Positions 18,587 through 25,579 of a stretch of 55,407 bases of DNA are shown in pieces; the first letter of the stretch is position 1; each line of letters begins with the position of its first letter. Below the pieces are notes generated by a model. That model had not been told where the DNA came from and made no database searches. It saw only the letters and a program-made list of their open reading frames with translations. Location of the stretch: contig NZ_FNUX01000019.1 of the NCBI RefSeq assembly GCF_900108305.1, positions 1-55,407 of the forward strand. The letters are read 5' to 3'. The translations under genes were made by a program, and so were the position numbers. The stretch is from Nitrosomonas ureae. Lineage in GTDB: Bacteria > Pseudomonadota > Gammaproteobacteria > Burkholderiales > Nitrosomonadaceae.

Positions 18587-19072
18587 TTAGTTCTGAACGG
18601 ATGCTCGGGCCATTTTTAGGCCAAGGATTAGAACTATGGCTAACGGCATTAATTTGACTAAAAATATCACTGCATCGATTGCTGTCCAAATAGTGTCCTT
18701 TGCCATTTGCTGCGATTTTTCGCTTAACACTTCCAGAGGCATAGTTGGATCAGTATATAAAGCGCAATAGTCCATAAAACCAACAAATAAGAAGGCGACA
18801 CAAGGTTCGCATCGCCATAGATCGGGCCATTGGTATTGACGGCGTGACAGCATGGCATGACAGTTAAGACATATGGGAACCGTCCGATGTGCATGCTTTT
18901 TACCTGCTAAGTGATGAAGTTCAATAGGCAAGTCATCTTGACGGCAAATCCAACAATGACTGTGACTATGTGTTTTGTCAGCACAGTTATGGCATAGATT
19001 GCGATCAAATTTTCGTAAAGCTGGTTTACGATATTCGGCGCATTCACTACAGGAGCGATAATCGTTAACCAT
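18587..19072 (-). CDS. HNH-type zinc nuclease with C-terminal membrane segment
   Basis: A 161-aa protein with paired cysteines: CSEC and CHNC near the N-terminus, then CWICRQDDLPIELHHLAGKK and VPICLNCHAML, an HNH nuclease core with structural zinc cysteines. The C-terminal part contains a strongly hydrophobic stretch (VIFLVKLMPLAIVLILGLKM), probably one membrane span. HNH nucleases are common companions of Cas1 and PolB in casposons, which supports this assignment. The membrane anchor is unexpected for a DNA-processing enzyme. The start ATG at 19072 overlaps the stop of the preceding gene by 8 bases (ATGGTTAA), which implies coupled translation. Confidence 0.82.
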   Translation of the reverse strand: MVNDYRSCSECAEYRKPALRKFDRNLCHNCADKTHSHSHCWICRQDDLPIELHHLAGKKHAHRTVPICLNCHAMLSRRQYQWPDLWRCEPCVAFLFVGFMDYCALYTDPTMPLEVLSEKSQQMAKDTIWTAIDAVIFLVKLMPLAIVLILGLKMARASVQN

Positions 19073-19712
19073 GATTCATCACCCTAAATGCACGTTGTTC
19101 GGAAGAAAACATTCGTTCATACGCTTCACGGTCAGCATCATTCATTTGTTCCATGATGGAAATTAAATCATCTACTATAGTTAGTAAAGAATATTGATTT
19201 CCGAACAAGTCAAATACGACAATATTTGAGAAAGTTGTTATTGCTGAGGTATCCCCTAGATAAGCATTATGAGCCGCATTCCAATATTGACCTACTATGC
19301 GAGCATTTTTGCGATCAAGTAAAACCTCTTTAAATAGCTTCCCATCTTTTGTTAGGATAGGAAAACTCGCAGAGCTTTTTATCTCCCACTTATGGTTGTT
19401 TAAAAAATGTAATGTGTTACGTTCAATATCAAGCTTTCTGATTGTCCCTAAAGAAATTCGAGCCTCCTTAGATGCTTTGGAGAGTGATTTCCCGGATGCG
19501 ATTCCATTAATAGCTTGATAGTAGCGCTCAAGCGTTGATTTGCGTGTGCGATCAATTATCCCTGAACGTTTCAATTCAGAAATCTTGGATTCACTTTTGC
19601 GAGCATGGCCTCGAGCTTGAGCGATAGATAGTCCTCGCTCTATTCCTAATTGTCGTCTGCGTTGATACTCGGCTTGGTAGTTGCGTTTCTTTGATGGCAT
19701 AATTTTATTCAT
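19065..19712 (-). CDS. Helix-turn-helix protein of the casposon
   Basis: A 215-aa basic protein. The first 60 residues (KKRNYQAEYQRRRQLGIERG, then ARGHARKSE) resemble the DNA-binding head seen in several mobile-element proteins. Residues about 60-100 (YYQAINGIASGKSLSKASKE followed by ARISLGTIRKLD) fit a helix-turn-helix. The C-terminal half is of unknown fold. The start at 19712 has GGAGG six bases upstream. It is the first gene of the leftward HTH-HNH-PolB unit, divergent from the MerR-like/cas1 unit. It may regulate the element or bind its ends; the sequence does not decide. Confidence 0.7.
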   Translation of the reverse strand: MNKIMPSKKRNYQAEYQRRRQLGIERGLSIAQARGHARKSESKISELKRSGIIDRTRKSTLERYYQAINGIASGKSLSKASKEARISLGTIRKLDIERNTLHFLNNHKWEIKSSASFPILTKDGKLFKEVLLDRKNARIVGQYWNAAHNAYLGDTSAITTFSNIVVFDLFGNQYSLLTIVDDLISIMEQMNDADREAYERMFSSEQRAFRVMNHG

Positions 19713-19879
19713 TTTAATCCTCCATTAAATAATTAAAGAAATCACTAAATGCATCTACCTGTAATAGAAAGTTTAGCTATAATAAGTTTTCTCCTTTATA
19801 GTACATTAATATATTTATATTGCTGATGAATAATGTTATTTTTCATCAGTTAGTGCGCAACAAACTAGGTTATTTTGCA

Positions 19880-19934
19880 TACCTCTGAAATAATAGAATG
19901 ACTTGTATTCCGTACCTCTGTATAATTTGATGTT
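19880..19934 (+). promoter_or_regulatory. Promoter of the MerR-like/cas1 operon with direct-repeat operator
   Basis: A perfect -10 box TATAAT lies at 19921-19926 and a -35-like ATGACT at 19898-19903, with a 17-bp spacer. The ATG of the first gene is at 19935, only 8 bases after the -10 box, so transcription should start at or just before the start codon, giving a leaderless mRNA; no ribosome site is visible. The 8-bp repeat TACCTCTG occurs at 19880-19887 and 19913-19920, 33 bp apart (about three helical turns). The second copy fills the end of the promoter spacer, a suitable place for an operator of the adjacent MerR-like protein. Confidence 0.55.
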
Positions 19935-20840
19935 ATGAATGATCAACTTACCAAAGAAAAACTAATAAAAGAGGTTGCGAGATGTCATTCTGATCATCCA
20001 GTGACAGAACCACAGCTTAAGCGCTGGGTAAAATATGGACTTTTACCACCACCTAAAGCCGGAAAATCCAGAGGTAGGGGCCGAGGTATTCCACAGTACT
20101 GGGAGCCAATATGCATTCCTATGATTGAGTTGATTGTTGCGACCTATAGGAAAAACAAGCCAAATATGGACGAGGCTGGTAAAAGGATATTTGCAAATGG
20201 ATTTTTACTTCGAGGAGATTTGATTCGTAAATATTTGGAAGAAATCCCAGACAGACTTGAATCAAATTTGAGGCGACAGCGCTCATTTATGGAATCCAAA
20301 ATCTCGGATTCATCGAAAGCTTCAAGACTTACAGAATCTGTCAAGCGTAGACATTCAAAAGACCAAATACTTCACGAACAAAAGCCAACGGAATGGATTA
20401 ATGCACTTGCTGAAGTTGTTGTTGGAACTGCAAAATTATCAGTGTCGCAATCCACTTACGAACAGCTTGGGGAGTTCTTAAATCCCTCTGCACTAAGAGA
20501 CGCATTTCAGAAAGTTACAGATGAAACACTGCCAGTTATATTTACAAAATCCCAGGATGAATTTAGTTCGTTTGGATTCGCAACTCGATCAATAACCAAT
20601 TTGTTTCGCGAGCATGGTTGGAGTGGAGCGATAGAACCCATTATTCCACCTATGCATTCTAAGGATACAGATTACGTGCTCACGTTTGAGTTTCGTCGTT
20701 CAGCCCTGCTGTGGGGTGTTCTGTTATATGTGCACGGTCAAGCTTTTGCCCAAGTATTGCAAGAAGTGATTAGGCAGCAATTTGGTCAAGCTGTTGAGAA
20801 TATGGTATCAATCGACAAGTTGGAGCAATTGAATGTTTAA
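19935..20840 (+). CDS. MerR-like DNA-binding protein preceding the casposase
   Basis: A 301-aa protein. The N-terminus (VTEPQLKRWVKYGLLPPPKA and GIPQYW) is a MerR-type winged helix-turn-helix: LKRW..GLLP followed by the tyrosine-tryptophan of the wing. No effector domain is recognised in the rest, which is mostly helical. The gene shares 8 bases with cas1 (ATGTTTAA), so the two are almost certainly co-translated. It could be an autoregulator acting on the repeats at 19880-19920, or a partner of Cas1 in binding ends. The leaderless start is explained under the promoter entry. Confidence 0.75.
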   Translation: MNDQLTKEKLIKEVARCHSDHPVTEPQLKRWVKYGLLPPPKAGKSRGRGRGIPQYWEPICIPMIELIVATYRKNKPNMDEAGKRIFANGFLLRGDLIRKYLEEIPDRLESNLRRQRSFMESKISDSSKASRLTESVKRRHSKDQILHEQKPTEWINALAEVVVGTAKLSVSQSTYEQLGEFLNPSALRDAFQKVTDETLPVIFTKSQDEFSSFGFATRSITNLFREHGWSGAIEPIIPPMHSKDTDYVLTFEFRRSALLWGVLLYVHGQAFAQVLQEVIRQQFGQAVENMVSIDKLEQLNV

Positions 20841-22125
20841 TCTAATATGTCTAAATTGCAAAACCAAATTTGCAACCAGAAATAAACTAGCTAAATATTG
20901 CTCCAAGCCTTGTTCTAATAGTGGCAGAGCGCACTTAAAGCCGCATAAAACTGAAAGTCTTTCTGAGCCTTTACATCGGAAAGATAATTCCAAACAAACA
21001 ACAAACTCAGTTGGCACATTACACGCCATTCCCGCTATTAATGATCATAGACCCCTTGAAGTTATCCCGACCGATAATAAACCTGCATTTATTCAATTTA
21101 ATCTCGATGGCAAAGCATTTGCTGAATCTGGTGAACGTTGGGCAGCAGAGGCCAAAGAAAAAGATGTTTTAACATTAGCAGGTAATGGATGTAGTCTTCA
21201 AGTGGAGAAAGGACAATTGGTTTTAAGATCGGGTTATAGTTGTTCTACTGTTACAGAACGTGAAAAGCGCATAACTCGGGGTGTTCATGCGGTCAGAGCA
21301 ATTATCGTGATCAATACGACGGGCAATTTATCTACAGCAGCAATTCAATGGTGTTCTGATCAGCGCATTGCGCTTTATGTATTAGATCGTGATGCTCATT
21401 TAACTGCATTAACGCATGCTCCTACACCACATGTCGTATCGTTAAGGCGATTGCAATATAGTGTGGAAACATTAACGCTCGCTAAAGAGATTTTGTATCG
21501 TAAATTTGATGCGTGTATTAAATGCATGCCGATACTCGCTCAAAGTTTTACTCAATCGGCAGATTCAATTTTGTATGCTAATACATTAGAAGAAATGCGC
21601 CTTATAGAAGCAAGAGCTGCAATCATTTATTGGTCGACTTGGAATAATTGCGTTATAAAATGGAAAGAAAAAGATGTGCCGATAGAATGGAGAGGGTTTT
21701 CTCAAAGAGCCTCGGGAATTTCTGGGAAAGGTTATAAAGCTACTCATCCGGTCAATGCCATATTAAATTATGCTTATGCGATATTAGCAGGGCAAGTGGA
21801 ACGGGCTTTACAGATTGTTGGGCTTGATGTGGCAGTAGGTAGCTTGCATGCTGATCAGGACGGAAGAGCATCGCTAGTCTATGACTTGATGGAGCCATTG
21901 CGACCAGTTATCGATAAAATCATTTTTGCTTGGGTAACTTCGCAGCAATGGCGTAGGGCTGATTTTGTTATTGATCGGCAGGGCGTGATAAGAGTGCATC
22001 CTCAATTAGCTCGCATTGTGGTAACAAAAGCTATATTACCGGATAAGGTGATTCGAGAAGAAATTAATGCTTATGTGGGATTACTCAAACGATTGGGTAA
22101 TAACAAGTTAGCAGTGACAAGGTAG
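20833..22125 (+). CDS. cas1: Casposase (Cas1 integrase with N-terminal zinc ribbon)
   Basis: A 430-aa Cas1-family integrase. Residues 1-40 form a zinc-ribbon-like module with CLNC and YCSKPC. The Cas1 beta domain follows (LTLAGNGCSLQVEKGQLVLR, then IIVINTTGNLS). The helical catalytic domain has Glu259 (LIEARAA), His339 (SLHADQDG) and Asp351/Glu354 (SLVYDLMEPLRP), matching the metal-binding residues of active Cas1. In transposition it would join the element ends to a new target and make the 14-bp duplication. Well-studied archaeal casposases carry their extra DNA-binding module at the C-terminus, so an N-terminal zinc ribbon is a different arrangement. GGAG precedes the start by 7 bases. The last 50 bases lie inside the right terminal inverted repeat. 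Confidence 0.95.
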   Translation: MFNLICLNCKTKFATRNKLAKYCSKPCSNSGRAHLKPHKTESLSEPLHRKDNSKQTTNSVGTLHAIPAINDHRPLEVIPTDNKPAFIQFNLDGKAFAESGERWAAEAKEKDVLTLAGNGCSLQVEKGQLVLRSGYSCSTVTEREKRITRGVHAVRAIIVINTTGNLSTAAIQWCSDQRIALYVLDRDAHLTALTHAPTPHVVSLRRLQYSVETLTLAKEILYRKFDACIKCMPILAQSFTQSADSILYANTLEEMRLIEARAAIIYWSTWNNCVIKWKEKDVPIEWRGFSQRASGISGKGYKATHPVNAILNYAYAILAGQVERALQIVGLDVAVGSLHADQDGRASLVYDLMEPLRPVIDKIIFAWVTSQQWRRADFVIDRQGVIRVHPQLARIVVTKAILPDKVIREEINAYVGLLKRLGNNKLAVTR

Positions 22126-22192
22126 CTTATTCTCCTCATTTTGTACTTCTTTCAAAAAGTGTACGGCGTTTTGGGAGAAGTTAACATACCCC
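22076..22192 (-). repeat. Casposon right terminal inverted repeat
   Basis: Exact reverse complement of 9645-9761 over 117 bases; the first mismatch is at 22075. It covers the last 50 bases of cas1 and the 67 bases beyond its stop. The outer end is TTAACATACCCC, directly followed by the second target-site copy. Confidence 0.96.
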
Positions 22193-22206
22193 ATCTGCGC
22201 ACGCAC
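22193..22206. repeat. Target-site duplication, right copy
   Basis: ATCTGCGCACGCAC, identical to 9631-9644. It is followed in frame by the rest of hsdM (CATGATTTTGAC, HDFD). Confidence 0.97.
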
Positions 22207-23187
22207 CATGATTTTGACGCACTCACGGAGGCACAGCAGCGTAAATACCGCAACAGCACCTTCTACGGCATGGAACACGTGCAGGATGCGCACCGGCTGG
22301 CGTTGATGAATCTGATGCTGCACGGCATCGACGGCGGCATCCATTACGGCGACACCTTGAGTCCCGAAGGTGCGGCGCTGCCGAAAGCGACGCTGATCCT
22401 GACCAATCCGCCGTTCGGCACCAAGAAAGGCGGCGGCCTGCCGAGCCGCGACGATTTCACCTACGCCACCAGCAACAAACAGTTTGCATTTTTGCAGCAT
22501 ATTTACCGTGGCCTGGCTCCGGGCGGGCGCGCCGCGGTGGTGATGCCGGACAACGTGCTGTTTGAAAGCAACGTCGGCACGCAAATCCGCCGCGACTTGA
22601 TGGACAAATGCAACCTGCACACCATCCTGCGCCTGCCGACCGGCATTTTTTACGCGCAAGGCGTCAAAACCAACGTGCTGTTCTTCACGCGCGGCCACAG
22701 CGACAAAGCCAACACGCAAGAAGTGTGGATTTACGACCTGCGCACCAACATGCCGCAATTCGGCAAGCGCACGCAACTCAACGCCGAACACTTCGCCGGA
22801 TTCGAAGACTTCTTCGGCCCCGACCCGCAAGGCGGAAACACTCAACACCGTCATTCCCGCACTGGCGACATGCACCAGAACACGGATCGTAGTGCTACGA
22901 GCAGTAACGATATCCAACACAGCGACAACACCCAACATCGTCATTCCCGCGAAGGCGGGAATCCAGAAACCGGCCGATTCCGCGCCTTCACGCGCGAACA
23001 AATCGCTGAACGCGGCGACAGCCTCGATATCAGCTGGCTCAAGGACGACAGCGCCGCCGGTCACGACGACCTGCCGGAACCGGCGCTGCTCGCGCAGGAA
23101 GCCATCGATGAACTGCAAGGCGCGCTATTGGAATTGCAGGGGATTCTGGAGGAATTGGGAGAAGAGGCGGGTGAGGTGGAAATGTGA
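22207..23187 (+). pseudogene. hsdM: hsdM, 3' part (split by casposon)
   Basis: Codons 190-515 of HsdM. It contains the catalytic motif IV (LILTNPPFGTKKGG), the conserved GGRAAVVMPDNVLFES and RLPTGIFYAQGVKTNVLFF stretches and the C-terminal helical tail. The frame is open through the casposon end as far back as a TTG at 22141, so a fused protein starting in the inverted repeat is possible but would lack the SAM-binding motif. An additional stretch of about 45 codons (22841-22975) is REP-like sequence read in frame. The gene overlaps hsdS by 4 bases (GTGA), the usual coupling of hsdM and hsdS. Confidence 0.96.
22841..22975 (+). repeat. REP-like palindromic sequence read in frame inside hsdM
   Basis: The sequence AACATCGTCATTCCCGC begins a typical bacterial REP unit with the palindrome ATTCCCGC-GAAG-GCGGGAAT at 22943-22962. 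A partial copy, CAACACCGTCATTCCCGC, occurs 89 bases earlier (22843-22860), and between them is a small hairpin (CGTAG-TG-CTACG). Both copies are translated as QHRHSR, the second followed by EGGNPE, in the HsdM frame. Homologues would be expected to lack this low-complexity insertion. Confidence 0.75.
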
Positions 23188-24542
23188 AAAAGCTTCCAGA
23201 TAATTGGTGTGAAGTATCACTGGGAGAAATTTCCTCAACATGCAGTGGTATTGGATTCCCGTTGCAATTTCAAGGAAGGACTGAAGGAGAGCTTGGATTT
23301 TATAAAGTCGGAGATATATCAAGAGCTGTTATTGAACAGGGAGGATTCCTCAAAAATCCTCAGCACTGTGTATCCAAAGAAATCGCTATTGAATTAAAAG
23401 GAAAACCGATTCCTTCAGGTGCTACTGTTTTCGCCAAGATCGGAGAGGCTGTTAAATTAAATCGAAGAGCTTTTGTTGTTAATGAATGTTTAGTTGACAA
23501 CAATGTGATGGCAGTAAAGGCTTTTCTGAGTGATTCAGATCGATACATATACATGTTTCTACGAACAAGAGATTTCACGGAATTATCCCGGGCAACCACA
23601 GTTCCATCTCTTCGAAAGGATGATATAGAAAGTCTCATTATTCCTTTAGCACCACTCAACGAACAAAAACGCATCGCCGACAAACTCGACAGCATTCTTA
23701 CCCGGGTCGATGCCTGCCGCGAACGCCTCGACCGTATTCCGGCCATCCTCAAACGCTTCCGCCAATCCGTCCTCGCTGCCGCGACTTCGGGAAAATTGAC
23801 GGAGGAATGGCGTGGCGTCTCAGAGACAATTGGATGGATAACGATACCTCTTTCAGATGTGTGTCTTTCAATCACGGATGGAGATCATCAGGCTCCACCA
23901 CAAACTGAAACTGGTATTCCATTTATTACAATTTCCGCCATTAATGATGGTCGCCTCCGGCTGGAAAAAGCGAGTCGATTTGTCCCTCAATATTACTTTG
24001 AAGCTTTGAAGGGAAATCGAAGGCCAAATCGCGGTGATATTTTGTACTCGGTTACCGGCTCTATTGGTATTCCGGTACTGATTGATACTGATTGTGCTTT
24101 TACTTTTCAAAGACACATTGCAATCTTGAAACCAGATTACTCAAAAATCACTAGCAATTATCTAAAGTATGCGCTGGAAGCAAAAAACACCCAAAAACAG
24201 GCATTGGCTGCAGCTACAGGGACTGCGCAACTTACTATCCCGCTAACCGGTCTGCGAACTTTTCTCATCAAAGTGCCATTCATCGAAGAACAAACCGAAA
24301 TCGTCCGCCGCGTTGAGGAACTGTTCGCCTACGCCGATCGCCTCGAAGCCCGCTATGCTGCCACCCGCGCCAAAGCCGACAAGCTGACGTCCGCAATTCT
24401 CGCCAAAGCCTTCCGCGGCGAATTGGTGCCGCAAGATCCCAACGATGAACCGGCCAGCGTGCTGCTGGAACGCATCCAAAAAACTTTACCAGCAACGAAA
24501 CAGCGCGGGCGCAGCAAAACAAATCCGGCTGCTGCAAGCTGA
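23184..24542 (+). CDS. hsdS: Type I restriction enzyme, S (specificity) subunit
   Basis: A 452-aa HsdS with two target-recognition domains. TRD1 is residues 1-155 (starting KKLPDNWCEVSLGEI) and is followed by the conserved spacer helix LAPLNEQKRIADKLDSILTR, which continues to LAAATSGKLTEEW. TRD2 is about 215-370 (WITIPLSDVCLSITDGDHQA), followed by the second conserved helix (PFIEEQTEIVRRVEELFAYA) and AILAKAFRGELVPQDP. Each TRD would read one half of a bipartite DNA site. The start is a GTG overlapping the hsdM stop. The TRD cores are more AT-rich than the conserved spacers, a usual sign of domain exchange. Without a whole HsdM it cannot form an active complex. Confidence 0.95.
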   Translation: MKKLPDNWCEVSLGEISSTCSGIGFPLQFQGRTEGELGFYKVGDISRAVIEQGGFLKNPQHCVSKEIAIELKGKPIPSGATVFAKIGEAVKLNRRAFVVNECLVDNNVMAVKAFLSDSDRYIYMFLRTRDFTELSRATTVPSLRKDDIESLIIPLAPLNEQKRIADKLDSILTRVDACRERLDRIPAILKRFRQSVLAAATSGKLTEEWRGVSETIGWITIPLSDVCLSITDGDHQAPPQTETGIPFITISAINDGRLRLEKASRFVPQYYFEALKGNRRPNRGDILYSVTGSIGIPVLIDTDCAFTFQRHIAILKPDYSKITSNYLKYALEAKNTQKQALAAATGTAQLTIPLTGLRTFLIKVPFIEEQTEIVRRVEELFAYADRLEARYAATRAKADKLTSAILAKAFRGELVPQDPNDEPASVLLERIQKTLPATKQRGRSKTNPAAAS

Positions 24543-24629
24543 GTTGTTCGAATGCGCAGTTACCTCGTTTTCCAATGAAAGGCCTGAATGTATGTTTCAT
24601 CTCATGCGTTACCGATTCACTTTATTGCT

Positions 24630-25190
24630 ATGAATATTTTGCGCCATATCGTCGAGCCATCGCGACTATTGATGACCTGGCAATCGCTGGATATGAATGC
24701 GCCATCGCGCACGCGCCGCGTCATTGGTGAAGTCTGCCGGGAAAATGATGGTCAGATCGTTTTTCGCTATCTAAAAAACACCCCCGATTTTGAGGCAGCC
24801 CGCAAAGCGGGTTTTAAAGGCTTTCCGGCTTTCCGGCTGGAAAATGACGAAGTGCGTCAAGGCGTGATTGAATCATTGCTGCGCCGTTTGCCGCCGCGTA
24901 ATCGCGAGGATTTCGCTGAGTTCCTGGCGCAGCATCGTTTGCCTTGTCCGTTTAGTTATTCGGATATGGCTTTGCTGGGTTATACCGGCGCACGCTTACC
25001 GAGTGACGGTTTTGCTTTGGTACCCGATTTTTCGCAAAATAATGCACCTTGTGATTATCTGATGGAAGTCGCGGGATTGCGCCATATATTTAATGATATG
25101 CAGGCTATTCATGAAGGTGATAGCGTCAATTTTGAGATTGATCAGGACAATCCTGTCGATCAGGACGCTTTACAAGTGATTTGTCATGGC
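24630..25190 (+). pseudogene. HIRAN-domain protein, 3' truncated
   Basis: From the ATG at 24630 the protein reads MNILRHIVEPSRLLMTWQSL with a helical N-terminal half (RRLPPRNREDFAEFLAQHRL). Residues about 150-187 look like a HIRAN domain: YLMEVAGLRHIF, GDSVNFEIDQDNPVDQDALQ and VICHG. The expected end of the domain (the glycine-tyrosine-valine strand) is missing. At about 25185 the sequence changes abruptly to GC-rich DNA of an unrelated gene, and the frame runs on to a stop at 25277 through out-of-frame sequence. HIRAN domains bind DNA and often sit next to restriction systems, which suits this position after hsdS. Function is probably lost. Confidence 0.65.
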
Positions 25191-25543
25191 CGGGAACCGA
25201 GGCCGTCGATCTGGCGCAGCGGCACGGCGTCAGCTTCGAGAAACTGTCGCCGATCCTTGCGGTCAGCACCGGCATGAACTTCCTGACCGTCGACGCCCAA
25301 ACCGGGCGCGAGCAGTACCATGCCTGGGACGGGCCGGAGCAGGACTTCGTGGCCACCTACAACATCATCACCAAGGACTTGCACCTGGCGTTGAAGTTGG
25401 CGGAACAGGCCGATGTCGAACTGGGGCTGCTGAAAAACGCATCGGAGTATGCCGATGCGGCCAAGGCCGATCCGCGTGTCGCCGAACGCTGGAAGCGCAT
25501 CGGCGACGCCTGGCCAAAGCGCATGCCTGGCGATGGCGTATAA
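25181..25543 (+). pseudogene. 3' fragment of a beta-hydroxyacid dehydrogenase-like gene
   Basis: The frame encodes EAVDLAQRHGVSFEKLSPIL, then FVATYNIITKDLHLALKLAE and VELGLLKNASEYADAAK. This is the C-terminal all-helical domain of the 3-hydroxyisobutyrate/6-phosphogluconate dehydrogenase superfamily, including the KDL stretch. The NAD-binding Rossmann half is absent. Base composition is strikingly GC-rich, with C or G in nearly every third position, unlike anything else nearby, so this fragment came from a different genome. It is joined without spacer to the HIRAN gene. Confidence 0.7.
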
Positions 25544-25579
25544 CTTGAAAAGACCGCTCAAACTCTTCGCTGACCGACC

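Larger units (their letters stand above)
9645..22192. mobile_element. Casposon (Cas1-encoding self-synthesizing transposon)
   Basis: A 12,548-bp element bounded by a perfect 117-bp terminal inverted repeat (starting GGGGTATGTTAACTTCTCCC) and a 14-bp target duplication. It encodes the two proteins that define casposons, a Cas1 integrase (20833-22125) and a family B DNA polymerase (15531-18569), plus an HNH nuclease, two DNA-binding-type proteins and a helicase-nuclease cargo gene. There is no Cas2, no other cas gene and no CRISPR array. It is clearly more AT-rich than the hsd genes around it, as expected for a foreign element. All main genes are open, the repeats are identical and the duplication is exact, so the insertion looks recent and possibly still mobile. 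Related casposons are known in bacteria; whether this copy was already catalogued cannot be judged here. Confidence 0.95.

Noticed and set aside
18570..18689. Longer N-terminus of the DNA polymerase
   Set aside because: It would overlap the HNH gene by about 100 bases and the residues show no polymerase-family features.
20833..22125. CRISPR-Cas adaptation module
   Set aside because: Cas1 is present but there is no Cas2, no effector gene and no repeat-spacer array, and the gene lies inside inverted repeats with a target duplication, so it is a transposon integrase.
22141..22206. New start of an hsdM-like gene inside the casposon end
   Set aside because: A TTG-started frame exists, but it lacks the SAM-binding motif and any ribosome site; the split-gene reading explains the data better.
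22108..23118. 336-aa open frame on the minus strand opposite hsdM
   Set aside because: It is the reverse shadow of a GC-rich coding region; the plus strand has clear HsdM motifs and the shadow has only Ala/Val-rich low-complexity sequence.
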